Below, piece by piece: positions 23,830 to 35,690 of a DNA stretch of 64,000 nucleotides (the stretch's first letter is position 1; each line of letters starts with the position of its first letter). The DNA comes from Pseudocercospora fijiensis CIRAD86 (lineage: Eukaryota > Ascomycota > Dothideomycetes > Mycosphaerellales > Mycosphaerellaceae): NCBI RefSeq assembly GCF_000340215.1, contig NW_006921534.1, forward strand, positions 6,437,450-6,501,449. Reading direction: 5' to 3'. The translations under genes and the position numbers were made by a program. The notes under the pieces are model-generated. The model ran no database searches, was not told the origin of the DNA, and worked only from the letters and a program-made list of their open reading frames with translations.

Positions 23830-26098
23830 GTCGTATTTATTATCCTATAGTTTAACGGGTTAGGGAAATACGAGGCGGTCTATATTAGTTAACTACTATA
23901 TTATCTTAGAGTACGGTAGTATATATATATCGAATATATTATATATAATATACTTAGTATAGGCTTATATATACTCGAGCCTATCGATATATTATAGTTG
24001 CCCCGCCTAGAATAGATCTGTCGTCTCTAATATTTCCGAGATACTACCTCGCGTAGCCTCGAGCTATATAGCTACTCCGATATATATACTATCTCGTATT
24101 CTCTAGCCTTCCTCCTATACTATACTTACTATTCGATTAGCGTTAGATATCCCGTCTAATAATAAAGATATATACTTATCGCGAATATAGTCGATTAAAT
24201 CTTTATCCCTAAACTTAAGTTCTAGAACCTCCTTTACCTCCTCTAATACTTTATCGAGGTTAGCTATACTTTGTATATCTAGTAGCTTATAGTATACCGC
24301 CTCTAGAACCGGAATTACCTTAACGGTAAGATCTACTAAATCCTATTATATAGCTAGCCCTACTACTCGGCGTAGTAATCGGATACTATTTACTATTAAT
24401 AAGTAGTCTAGGTACTATTTCGCCTAGTATAGGATCGCGTCGGGAAAGTACTCCTACTATACGCTCTTAATTAATATTGTCGTCGTTATATAGAGTATTA
24501 GTAGCGGATCGTCTAGATATATATCTAATAGTATTAACTTTATATACTACGTAGCTAGATAATACCTATTTACGGTCGGGTAGTCTATTCGTATTACCGC
24601 TATTATAACCGCTATCCTATCGATAACAAAGCCTACTAGACATATACGGTACCTACTACTATCCGGTTTTACGAATATATTATCTATAATTAACGTTCTA
24701 TCGCCCTCGGTATATAGCTCTAAAAGCTCGGGATAGGCGACGACTAGGTACTTAAACCTATCCTTTATCGTATCCGGCTATATATAAAAGCCCGCGTATC
24801 TTAGTATATTTAGTTCTATACCCGCGGTTAAATAGTCCGGCCGTTTGATTTTCTTTATCTCTAGTAGCTACGAGATATCCTCGATAACCTTATCTGCTTG
24901 TTTTTTATTTAACCCCGCGTACCGATATACTAACCTAGCTACTACTTTATATACTTCTATCGAACGACCCCGAATATATATTATTATAAACTGTATCCTA
25001 ATTCGCTAGTACGCCTTCCGCGTACTATACTACTCTAGGTCTACTCGGTCGCTCTCGCCGTAGTTATAACGCGTATTAGATTAGTCTATTATCTACTTGC
25101 CTAGGATCTATTTATACCTCCCCTCGGCCCCTATTATCTCTATAATCCCTCGCTATAGATACGTATCTTCTCTATCTCTACCATCGCTATACTAGTACGT
25201 TATACGAGTTTGTTAACCTAATATATTAATATCGTATTTGCTTTTTATAATACTAAATCCCCTTCGCTTTGCCTATCTATATATAAACTATTCGGCCGCC
25301 TAGAATAACGGGAATTAATACCTATAAATCCGATCTAGTAGCCTATATATCCCTATTAGACGCTCGTATCGCGCTCTAGTATTATCTATCCTACTATCCT
25401 TACCGCGAACTCGTACTAGAGCGCCGGGTAATCTTATAATTATTAGATATTACTAGATAGTAGCGCTCCTCTCGCGATATATCTCCTCTAATAACTTCTC
25501 TCGCCCTTTTACGCCTCTATCCGAGCGCTAACGATCCTATTCGCGAATAGCGTATTCGATATCGAGTAGCGTAAAGTAGTCGTCGGTTATACTCTATAAT
25601 AGGAACTATAATAGACTTATTATCGCTTCTAGCGTAACTACCCGATTGTCGCGTATAACTACTACGCGGTATAAACAATCTACACTACCGTATCTAATAC
25701 TTACTCGGCTAAGGGGAAACTCTATCCCCTCCTATAAACGGATTTAGCCTTACTATTAAACTTAAAGACTAGTTATATCCCCTTCCTCTTCTATAGCGCG
25801 TAACTTATATCGTATCTGTATATCTACGCTACTATCCGCCCTAATAGATATATCCTTACCTAAACTACCTATTATAAGAGATTACTATATCCTATACGTA
25901 TATCTATCTCGCGCGTCTAATACTTAGTCGAAGACTCGACCCTCTCTTCTATTTTTATCCTATTTCGCCCGTTTCTATATAGTATATCTCTTATAGCTTA
26001 TTATATATATTAACTAATAATATAGCTAGTACTATTACGTACTATTACGCCGACCGCCCTATACCTACTAACGCGCCCTATAATCTCGTAATTAATAA
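23830..26098 (-). pseudogene. Unrecognised protein of about 700 residues, RIP-decayed
   Basis: On the minus strand a frame with only Gln/Trp-type stops runs from about 26050 down to about 23840. The N-terminal half contains Arg/Glu-rich helices (for example near 25500-25440). The middle (about 24900-24600) reads like a folded alpha/beta domain. The C-terminal third has an amphipathic Lys/Glu-rich segment near 24230-24170. I recognise no catalytic motif and do not assign a family. The gene is divergent from the shared upstream module starting at about 26100, so the two may have shared a promoter region. Decay by point mutation without obvious frameshifts resembles the other genes here. Confidence 0.5.
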
Positions 26099-26099
26099 T

Positions 26100-26501
26100 A
26101 CTAACTATTATTCTATCTAGTAAAACGGCTAGTATTACCTTAGGTACCTACTACCGCGCCTACGTAGCTAGATATCGCCTTTACGTCTATCCTTTACTTA
26201 GGCTAAGTTTAACCGTATATTAGCGTATTTCGGCGGACTTTACTTTATAGTATTAACTAAGGCGGCGAACGAAGTGTAGTCCCGACCTTACTATACAAAC
26301 TAGCTACGTCGCCTAGGAGGACTCTTTTATATATATATTAGTAGAGTAAACCGCTAGTCTACCGGTCTTGCCCCGAGCGCTATTAACGTACTAATATAGG
26401 TCTCTTCTCGGCCGCTAACTCTCTCTACTTTATAATCTGCTTCTACTACTAGCGACCTATACTCGTTTATCTATTCCTCTAGCTAGTAAACTAGTTTATA
26501 G
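26100..26501 (+). repeat. Shared upstream module, copy 1
   Basis: First of four copies of a module found just upstream of plus-strand genes. It begins with a palindrome-family motif (26100-26135). The core at 26166-26390 contains GTATTTCGGCGGACTTTAC, GCGAACGAAG, AGCTACGTCGCC, a CTTTTATATA segment and GAGCGCTATTAACG. It ends with a CT-rich tract (ACTTTATAATCTGC) and a second palindrome motif (26478-26501). Its TATA-like core and constant place before genes suggest a duplicated promoter or 5' leader. A mobile short element is the alternative. Confidence 0.7.
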
Positions 26502-26943
26502 CCCTATACGTATATCCTACGCTACTATACTATACTACGCTACGACTACCTACTAAGCTCCCTACTACGTCCGATTATCGCTATAGTAGACTATATCGAC
26601 AGTACCGCCGTCGCGCCCTTCGAGGCTAAACTCCGTTATCTCTATATTAATAAAAACCGCTAGCTGTTTTTCTACGCCTACTTAATTAATAAAGAGATCG
26701 AATACCGCTATAGTTAGATATTAAGCTTCTTTTAGCTCGACCTTAATAGCTATTCCGAAAAGCTCCGCTAACTCTAACTACGTAAGCTTATAATCTTCCT
26801 AGTTAGTATTAGCTATACTAGATTTTAAAGAGACTATACTTAGTATATTTAGAGATATTAGCCTCGTATACTAGCGATAGAGCCGTAGAAGTTAAAGTCG
26901 GAATCGTCTCTATATAGCTCCGCTACGATAATTAGTATTTATT

Positions 26944-26959
26944 TAGTTACTTTATATAG
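26944..26959. repeat. Target-site duplication of LINE copy 2, left
   Basis: TAGTTACTTTATATAG here and at 31971-31986 flank LINE copy 2 exactly. Confidence 0.9.
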
Positions 26960-29900
26960 ATAGATAGATAGATACTTCATTTGCCTATTGTAGTGCCTTT
27001 CGGCCTATACAGGTCTGTTTCTATATATTGTTTTAGGTAGGAAACCAACTTAGTTAGTAAAAACCTCCCTCCTATCCTATTTATAAGTATTAATCTTCCT
27101 TGTTTCCTTGTTCTCCTTCCTCTAGGGTATACTAGTGTTATAGTTGTTACCCTCTAACTACCTTGCCTGCTACCCTACCCTTCTTTCCCCCTCTTCTTCC
27201 CTCCTTCTTATCTACTCCTTAGTTTCCCTTACTAGTACGAATTGTTATACAAATCCCTATTTAATAATCCACTTTACTATCCTCTTTAGGTCTTCTTTGC
27301 TCTAGATTAGCTTATCGTATTCCCTTTCTATTGCTTTTAGTCTCTAATTACTTCTACCTTCTAACTATTAAGGGCAGACTAGTAGTATATACTTAGGGTT
27401 CTAAGATTAGTAGCTATATTAGTAAGCCCTACTTTCAATTCCTAGGACGTTTCTTCTAAATAGGTAAGATCTGAATCTAATATGTTTAGATCTAATTTAG
27501 ATAGCTAGGCTTGCCTCGGCCCTGTTTAGGTCCTTATAGAGCTAGTAGTTATATTAACTAAATTTGATTAGTGCCTTTAGGGTTCCTAGTCTAACTTATG
27601 CTTTGTTCTATTCCTGCTCCTATAGGTATCTAGCAATTAATTCTACTAGGCTTTGTTTCTCTCCCTTTAGTTTATCTTCCTTTAGCCTTATATTTAGTCC
27701 CTAAAGCTCTTTCTCTAGCATTTCTCTTATTAAGACTCTATATTGCTCTAGGTCTTTGACTTTCTAGGGAGTTATTTATAGTCTGTCTCGCCTCCTAGTC
27801 CTAATACACTAGGCTTTTATCTTGTCTAGTGCCTTTTAGATAGTCTATTAGGCTAGGTATTCTATTGTCTTTACTATATATTAGTGTCTTAGTCCCTTAA
27901 AGTATTATTTAACTAGTAGGATCCCTGATTCTATTTCTACTACCCTTATTAGTATAGTTTTATATACTCCTAGGATTTTCTTTAGGCTTTAGGTTTAGGA
28001 CCTACTAACTAGTTGTTTAATCCTCTTTAGTGTTTTCTCCTAGGCTATCTATATCTATACTCTATATAGCATTGCTAGCTTAACAATTGCTTTGTATATA
28101 ACTTTAGCTTTCTCGAATATAGCCCCCTATATAGAGGCTATAAGCCTATTAATAGATTGTATATTAGTATCTACCCTCTACTTTGCCTTCTTTACTTATA
28201 GTCCCTAATTTAGTTTTGGATCTAGCTAGATCCCTAGTACCCTAAGCTCTACTAATAGTTAGGTTTTAAAGCCTTAGATAGTGATTGATTGCTTTATATT
28301 ATAGGTTGATTTAGCCTTACTAAAGTAGATAAGCTAGTACTTTTCTAGGGCGAATTTTGCTCTATACCTCCTTACCTATTTTTTATACTCCTAGTGCTTC
28401 TCTTCTAGGATCTTGCAGTTAGTTTCTATTATCTTAGACTAGGCTAGGATGTTCGTGTTATCTACGAACCCTAATGCTAATGTGTTTTTTAATTCTAGGA
28501 GTAGGAGTAGGTCTACTATAAAGATAAGGAAGAGGATTAGGGAGAGTATTAATCCTTAGGTAATTCCCTTTTTAGTTAGCATTAGGTCTGATTTGAATTT
28601 GCCTAGAATAAGCTATGTTAATCTTTCCTATAGGAAGGACTAGATAAATTAGACTATCTAGTTTAGTATAGCTTTCTGTTTAAGTATATATAGGAGCCTT
28701 TTATAGGAGACATTATTAAAGGCTCCTAAGATATTAAGGGAGAGGAGGGTTGCTACATAGTTTTAACTATAGTGCTAGATATGCTTAATCTATTCTGTAA
28801 TTAGTTCTATAGCTATTAGTATTAACCTCTTCTTTCTTCCTTCTATCTAGCCTTTAGGAAGGATATTCCTTTCCTCGGTAAAGGTTGTTAGCCTTTTAGC
28901 GACAATTTTTTCTAGTACCTTGCCTATTGTATTAAGTAGGGCTATTAGTCTATAGGCCTTAAGCTGTATATAGTCTTCCTTCTAGGGCTTCCTTAGCACT
29001 ACTATTAGGGACTTCCTAAATAGTCTTAGGTAGTGTCCTAGTGCTAGGCTTTATAAAAAGATATTAGCTAGTGCTAGGGCTAGCCCCTTCCTATATGCTT
29101 TTAGAAGTTTATTATAGATCTTGTCGTGTCCTAGTGCCTTATTGCCTAGTATTTTCTTTAGGATCCTTTTAATAGTTTCGGGTTTGATCTAGGTGTCTCT
29201 TAGTGTGCCTAGTAGTAGAGTCTCTTATTCTATCTCCCTTATATCTAATAGGTCTGCTTGTACTTTTCTATAGAAGAAGTGTTAGCCTAGGGCTCTTACT
29301 TTCCCTTCTATTATAGTCTATATTTGTCCTTATTGGTCTATAATATCCGGGAATTGTAGTAGCATATCCTTATCCTGTTTAGGTCTCCTTGCCTATTTAG
29401 CTATCCTCTATATCTCCTCTAGTTTCTTTGTAATTATTCCTATTATAGATCTCTATTCTTGTATCTTATCTTTCTTAATCTAGATCTTCTTTTCCTAGTA
29501 GGCTTTATTATAGTTGTCCTATGCTTCTTAGGTATAGGTTTATATCTACTGCCTCCTAGCCTTCCTTACTACTTTAACCTTCCTTATACACTTACTAGTC
29601 TAGTATAGTTACTAGTATAGTGAATGTTTCTTTGCTAGGGTATGCTTTCTAGCTACCTGTTTTAGGATTCCTATTAGTTCTTCTACTGCTTTATTAATGT
29701 CCTCTAGCTTTAGTAGGTGCTTTATTAAGAGTTCCTCTAGTTTTAGGTCCCTTTCTAGTTCCTCCCTAATCCTACCCTATTAGGCACCCTTCTAGTTAAG
29801 CTTCTCCTCTAGTTCCCTTTCCTAATTAGCTTAGATATTTAGCTCAATCTATACCGGGAAGTGGTCTAATAATTCTTCTAGTTCCTAGTTAATCCTATAT

Positions 29901-31970
29901 CTTATAATCCTATTCCTAATCTAATATAATACAAAGTATAGGTCTAGTGTACTACTACTTCCTCTTGCCTCCTAAGTAATTAGTCCCTTTAGGGTAACAA
30001 TTTCTATTTCTTCCCTCTCTAATATATCAATCAGTCTTCCTACTAGGAAGTAGTAAGCTAGGGTAAAGTCTAAGCCCTAGAGGGGGTAGTAGAGGTTGAA
30101 ATCCCTAAGTAGGATTTAGTAGGTGTTTCCCTAGATAACTCTAGATAGTCTTTCTAGGGTTTTTAGTTAGGTACTGCTTCTTAAGTCTAGTAGTAGGTTA
30201 TATATATAGTAGACTTAGAGTATACCTTAGGATGTCTCTACTTAAACTAATGTTAGGTCCCTATCCTCCTATAGTAGAGCCTGCTAGGTTTCTATATCTA
30301 TCTCCTTGCTAATATAGATATATATCCTTAGGGCTCCCTAGTTATAGATAATTAGGTAGTATCTTAGGTCTTTAACTATTACTAGTCTCTTTGTATATAG
30401 GTTGAGCTAGGGCTCTTAGATTGCAATAATATAATGTTCTTTTAGGTTTAGTGCTTAAAGGAAGCTCCTTTGTACCTTATCTTTACTCTTATTGACATTA
30501 TACTATATAATGTTTAGTAATATTGCAATATTTATTAGGTTTCATCTATATTATTTCCCTATAAGTTTTCCTTTAGTCTTCCCTTACTTTAGACTAACAT
30601 TTAACTAAGCTTTGTCTGCCCTGCTTCCTTTCCTGTAATATTAAGGTATCTTAGTCTCCCTAGTTGCTAGTGACTCTCTTATGCTAGTAAGGCCCTAAAT
30701 ATAAACCTATTATCTTGTCTAGACCTCTTTTATAGCACTTAGCTAGGTTGCTTCTATACCTAGCTGCCCTAGCTTATTATATATCTTTTTAGTATATTGA
30801 TTCTAGCTTCCTTTGCCTTCCTCGCTACCTGTATTCTTACTAGGCATTCCTTCGCCTAAGAGGGGTATCTTTTAGTATAGTATATATATCTTGCTTCTCC
30901 CTTATATGCTTTGCATTCTTTAACCTAGTAATCCCCTATATAATAGGAGTAGGTATTAGTTATCTTTGTGCACTTAGCTGCTAAGTGTCTATAGTGTTAA
31001 TATTTAAAGCACTACATTATCCTATAGTTGCTTCTATATATCTCTGTTTCTAATCTCTTATAGTCCTAGAACAACCCCTAGTCTAGTACTATATTGGCTT
31101 ACTTTACACTCCCTACCTAGATAATTAGGGAAGACTACTTCTTAGTCTCCTCGATTTTCCTTTTAATCTATGCCACTTTTGTAATCTTTAGGCCTAGGCA
31201 TATAGCTTAGTTTTGTCTCTATAGGCTCTTAATATCCTATTCTTCCTTAAAGCTTCTTGTTATACTATAGGCTATAATTATAAATTGCTATTAGGAGACC
31301 TTTACTGTTTTCCCTATCTTAGTTGTCTATTCTTTTTGTGTTTCTAGCTTCTTTTTGTCCTACTCTTATACTATAAACAGCTTAATTACCCCTTTTCCTT
31401 CGTTCCTAGCCCTAATTACCTCTTTAACTACAATTCTTTCTATAATCTCTTTCCCTATAAGTCCTTAGATTTCCTTTTGCTCCTATAGGTCCGTAATATA
31501 GACTCTAACTACTATCCTCGGGGGTTTTAGCGCCTCCTAACTAGCTACTGCTACCTAGGTGCGGTAGTTTAGGCTTGTTTCCTATTGTTTCTTCGTAATC
31601 TTTGCTACGACTATATTAGCTACCTTTGTAATTACGTGGCTTGCCTAGTTGTAGATTGCTTTTAGTCCTCTAAGGAGTTCTAAGATTATTATCCTATATG
31701 CCCTCTTAGGGGTTCTTCTATCTTCCGCCTTTAGTACCTCCTCTGCCCTAGTATATAGTGCTTTCTATTCGTCCTCCCTTCCTTCTTAACTGTCTTCCCT
31801 TCGTCTCTAATTGTTCGCTGCTATTTTTTCCTCGTTCTAATTGTCTATACCGTTACTAATATAGCGGTGTCCTTCCTTTCCTAAATATTAATACACTCCG
31901 TAACACTATTACTAATATAGCCGCGCCGGCCGCGCCGTCCTTGCCGATTGCCTAGGCCTCGAGGCCTCGA
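26960..31970 (-). mobile_element. Tad1-clade LINE, copy 2, with extended 5' end
   Basis: This element of about 5.0 kb lies on the minus strand. The GATA (TATC on the element strand) tail is at 26957-26974 and the 5' end at 31970, set by an exact 16-bp target-site duplication. ORF2 lies at about 30500-26980 and ORF1 at about 31825-30690, both with Gln/Trp-type stops. The Phe-Val-Asp-Asn remnant of the RT catalytic box lies near 28448-28470. The 5' end carries about 120 bases absent from copies 1 and 3, similar to 57973-58135. Bases 28320-29429 are identical to 41947-43056 of copy 3. The element interrupts the gene that starts at about 26590. Confidence 0.95.
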
Positions 31971-31986
31971 TAGTTACTTTATATAG
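31971..31986. repeat. Target-site duplication of LINE copy 2, right
   Basis: TAGTTACTTTATATAG is an exact match to 26944-26959 and fixes the 5' end of LINE copy 2 at 31970. Confidence 0.9.
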
Positions 31987-32219
31987 AACTAGGCGTAAAG
32001 AAGCCTACGTACGCCCCTAGGTTACCTATTATACTATACTCTCGACAGCGGATTAATATAGATGTGCGTAGTATTATAGACTATACTATAGCTTATACTA
32101 CTATAGTTCTATACTATCTAGCTCGTTATTACTCTTATCCTTATATAATAATTTAATTTATATATCTACTATCTTATCCTTTCCTATACTATACGTACCG
32201 ATATCTTCTATAATCGTCG

Positions 32220-32692
32220 ACTATTTTACTAGCTAGTAAAGTCTATTATCCCTATAGCCGCTATAGTTGCCTTATATCCTATCTAGCTATATATATTAAC
32301 TATTACCTCTACTAGTAGAACGGTCGACTATGCCTTAGGTATTTATTAGCTCGGTACGCTAGTCGTTACCCGACTTTATACCCTTTACTTAGATTAAGTT
32401 TAACTCTATACTAGCGTATTTCGGTAGACTTTACCTCTCGGCCTCGACTAAAGTAGTAAACGAAGCGTAATCCCGACTTCGCTATATAAATTCGCTACGT
32501 CGCTTAGGACGACCTTTTTATACGCGCCTTAGTAAAGTAAACCGCTAGTCTACTGCTCTTAGACCGAGCGCTAATACTACGCTAATTTATATCTCCTTCT
32601 ATCCCTCGATATCTCTTCTACCTTACTACCTACTTCTACTCCTACCTATACTACTTACCTAGTAACTTTTCTATCTAGCAAATTAGTCTATA
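32220..32692 (+). repeat. Shared upstream module, copy 2
   Basis: Second copy of the module. Palindrome motifs lie at 32220-32245 (ACTATTTTACTAGCTAGTAAA) and 32285-32315. The core at about 32366-32580 has GTATTTCGGTAGACTTTACC, AAACGAAGCGTAATCCCGAC, TATATAAATTCGCTACGTCG, TAGTAAAGTAAACCGCTAG and GAGCGCTAATAC. A CT-rich tract and a closing palindrome motif (32655-32692) follow. Order and spacing match copy 1. A coding remnant starts just after it. Confidence 0.72.
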
Positions 32693-32719
32693 GCTATACT
32701 CCTACTATATCCGTATTAT

Positions 32720-34235
32720 ATATACTATAAACTATATAAGTCGTCGCTTCTAATTACTACTATAGTAAAGGTCGCCTACGATAATACTAGAGATAGCGCG
32801 CTAGGCCGATCCTACGTAGATAAATAGGCCGTCGCTATTTCCGATAATCGCTACTACGAATACTCTAACCCTATACGCTATTACTTTATCGATTTAACCT
32901 AGCTTATATCCTATATAAGCGTTTGCCCCTATTACGCGGCTATACGTTATAAGCTCGTTAGGACTATATATAATATATCCCGTAGTATTTATTTCTTATC
33001 CCGCCTCTATATATGTCCTTCTTTCGATAGTACCCTACTATAAGTTAGCTACGCTATAGACTACTTTACTAGCTAGTAAACAGTTATCGATATCTATTAC
33101 TTTTACTAGCTAGTAAAGTAGTCTATAGTTAACGAAACTATATACTATTCGACTAACTAGTATATAGTACTCGATTATTAACGAATATATAGGACTCTAT
33201 CTAGCGGTACCCTAAAGTTACTATATCTATTCCTATACTAGAGTATCGCGTCTACTAGCTTATATAACTAGTCGTTTTATTCTATCGGTTTACGGTAGTT
33301 TTATCGCTTATCTATATATATATTATTCTATAGTTTTCTAAAGTTAGGTTTACTATTAACGTAGATCTATTCGCCTACGACGCGCTCTATCTACTACTAG
33401 GTATATATTAGATCCTATACGCTACCCTAGACTATATATCTATATATTAGAGTACTGTCGCCTATAGATCCTTTAAAGACAATCTAGATATAAAGGCGAT
33501 TATCTATTACTCTTATAGCCGCGCTTGCCTAGCTATATTTTATATTACTACTATAACTAATATCTCCGCTATCGCTTAGAAACGCTTATAAAACTAGCCG
33601 TCGGCGCCTAGGACTTAGTATCTAGTATACAATCTATATCGTATCGATCCCGCCTACTATTATCTCGAGCTAGACTTGCCTTATCTACTCTCTACTCGTC
33701 TATCTATAGCTCTTATATTAGAGTATATCTTTAGCGACGACGAGATTAAGCGTATTCGCGGTCGTACCTTTAAACCGCAATCTACTAAGATATAGTCTAT
33801 CTAGGCCTAAATAAAGTACCTACTAATATCCTAGAGGGCTTTACTCGCGCGTACTAGGTATTAATATAGTCTCCGCGAGATCGACGTACGAGTTCCTTAT
33901 TAGCGTATCTTTATTCCTTTTAGTAGATAGACGATACGCTTAGATATTATTAGTCCTATAGTATACTATATTATATATTACGCGAATAACTATATTTAAC
34001 TATACTATCTACGAATTCCTACGTATCCTATTCCCTACCTTCGTTCGACTAACCTGCTTTAATACTCGTCTTATACTATATAATACGCTAGCCTACGGCA
34101 CTTAGCTACCGATAGTATTACCTACTAGGAAATTATCGCGTTCTCGTAGCGCCTCGCCCTCTATTACCTACTATTATTTACTAATACTAACTATAATCCT
34201 ATATAGCAAAATAGACGCGCTTATATTCTATATCT
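32720..34235 (+). pseudogene. Unrecognised gene after upstream module copy 2
   Basis: A plus-strand coding remnant with Gln-type stops. An N-terminal part (about 32750-33050) is followed by paired palindrome motifs at 33058-33128, probably an intron. A longer part (about 33340-34230, nearly 300 residues) follows, rich in Tyr, Leu and Ile and containing Ser-Asp-Asp-Glu-Ile-Lys-Arg-Ile-Arg near 33740. I recognise no motif. It is the second gene in the plus-strand series that shares an upstream module. Confidence 0.45.
33058..33128. repeat. Paired palindrome motif, two perfect cores
   Basis: TTTACTAGCTAGTAAA occurs twice, about 40 bases apart, flanked by CTAC and GTAGTCTATAG. This is the clearest example of the pair in the window. 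It probably lies within an intron of the surrounding remnant. Confidence 0.85.
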
Positions 34236-34274
34236 ATTAGCCTAGTATACCTTATACTACTTTACTTTACCTTA

Positions 34275-34549
34275 CCTCCTACCCTACTTATATTAAGTTT
34301 AATTATATACTACCCTATTTTCGGTAGACTTTACTTCTCGGCCTTAACTAAGGTAGCGAACGAAATACAATCCTAGCCTATTTATATAAATTAGCTACGT
34401 CGCTCGGGATAACTCTTTTACGTAGCCTTTAGTTAGGTCGACTACGTTACTATTTAATATATACGCGCCTACGGCCTATACGTTAGTCCGAGCGCCTATA
34501 CGCTATCTATTTATATTTCTCTTCTTTTATATCTTCCCTACTTTTCTAT

Positions 34550-34648
<99 letters not shown>

Positions 34649-34720
34649 TAACTACTACTACTACTACTTCTACCGTCTATCGTTATTTTCTAGCTAGTAA
34701 AGCAGTCTATAATCGAATTA
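34275..34720 (+). repeat. Shared upstream module, copy 3, with (TAC)n expansion
   Basis: Third copy. The core at about 34290-34500 has TTTTCGGTAGACTTTACTTC, TAGCGAACGAAA, TATATAAATTAGCTACGTCG and GAGCGCCTATACGC. The CT-rich part has expanded into a trinucleotide array. The closing palindrome motif is at 34688-34712 (TTTTCTAGCTAGTAAAGCAG then TCTATA). The first SNF2-type gene starts directly after. Confidence 0.72.
34550..34668. repeat. (TAC)n microsatellite
   Basis: About 32 uninterrupted ACT/TAC units at 34550-34646, then TTTA and six more units. The other module copies have only two or three CTACTAC units at the equivalent place, so this is a local expansion. Confidence 0.95.
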
Positions 34721-35563
34721 GTACTACCTAGGCGATACCTAAGAACGTTTCTAAGTTAAATATAGCGGACGACCGCGAAGTGCTAGCTCTAGGCCCTCTA
34801 CGTCCGTCTAGGCGTCTACCCTTTCTAGTCGTTAGTCCTCTCCTACCTAGCGATATATATAAATTTACGTAGGACGAAAAGGCCTTTCTTAGTAAGGCTA
34901 GGTCGACCTCAGTAGATAATACTTATAACTACTAGCGAACTATACGTATAATAGACGACCTAACGAATGTCCTTTATAAGTAGTATAAGATATACGACGT
35001 ATATAAGATTAACGATTAGAATCCGGTACTATAGCGAGCCTTTCTATAAGATATTAGTAATAGTATCGATATAACTTTTTCGACTTTAGATACTATTAAT
35101 CCGGCTAATATAAAATATCTCCCGAGCTAGCGTAAGAGCACTATCTAGGCTAATACTAACTAGCTATAGCTTACGCTCTAGCCCGATACCCCGTTCCCTA
35201 TTACCGACGCCTAGCGTATATTATACGCTAGTATACTCGATACTCTATAGTACTATCGCTCTAGGTATATAGCTACGCCTCTATTATTTAACGAAGCCTA
35301 TATAGTAATAAATATCGACGTTACTATACTCCTAGACGGCGAGATCGATAAAGTTAGTAAATGCCTATACGATATTACATTTCGTAGACTCTATTTTACG
35401 ATATAGTAACTATAGGCTATTATATAGATCGTCGAAATATAGAAATTACCTATATAGGGCGCTATTCTCGCCGACGATACTAGTACTAGTAAGACCATCT
35501 CTATCCTCTACGCCGCTATAGCTTAGTCTAAGTATATTAAAGAATAGCGTATTATATATTAGG

Positions 35564-35690
35564 GTAAGAAATGTTAATCCTAACGTATAGACTATTTTAC
35601 TAGCTAGTAAATATACGTCTAGATATCTATTTACCGGCCGGTAAAACAGTCTATATATATACTTATCTTCTACTAACTATTATCGTAGCT
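35564..35690 (+). other. Probable intron of SNF2 copy 1 carrying two palindromes
   Basis: GTAAGA at the 5' side, CTAAC branch-like sequences, and TAG before CTATACTTAACT at the 3' side. Inside are TTTACTAGCTAGTAAA and, about 30 bases on, TTTACCGGCCGGTAAA, both perfect palindromes. The homologous gene has an intron with two palindromes at the same place (47783-47928). Confidence 0.65.

Larger units (their letters stand above)
26590..32200 (+). pseudogene. Unrecognised gene split by LINE copy 2
   Basis: From about 26597 a plus-strand frame encodes about 115 residues with only Gln-type stops (Phe-Glu-Ala-Lys-Leu-Arg-Tyr-Leu-Tyr-Ile, then a helical Gln/Arg/Leu-rich region). It is interrupted at 26959 by the minus-strand LINE and appears to continue after 31971 for perhaps another 50 residues. 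Removing the LINE and one target duplication rejoins the frame region. I recognise no domain. It is the first gene after shared upstream module copy 1, and palindrome motifs follow it near 32.2 kb. Confidence 0.45.
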
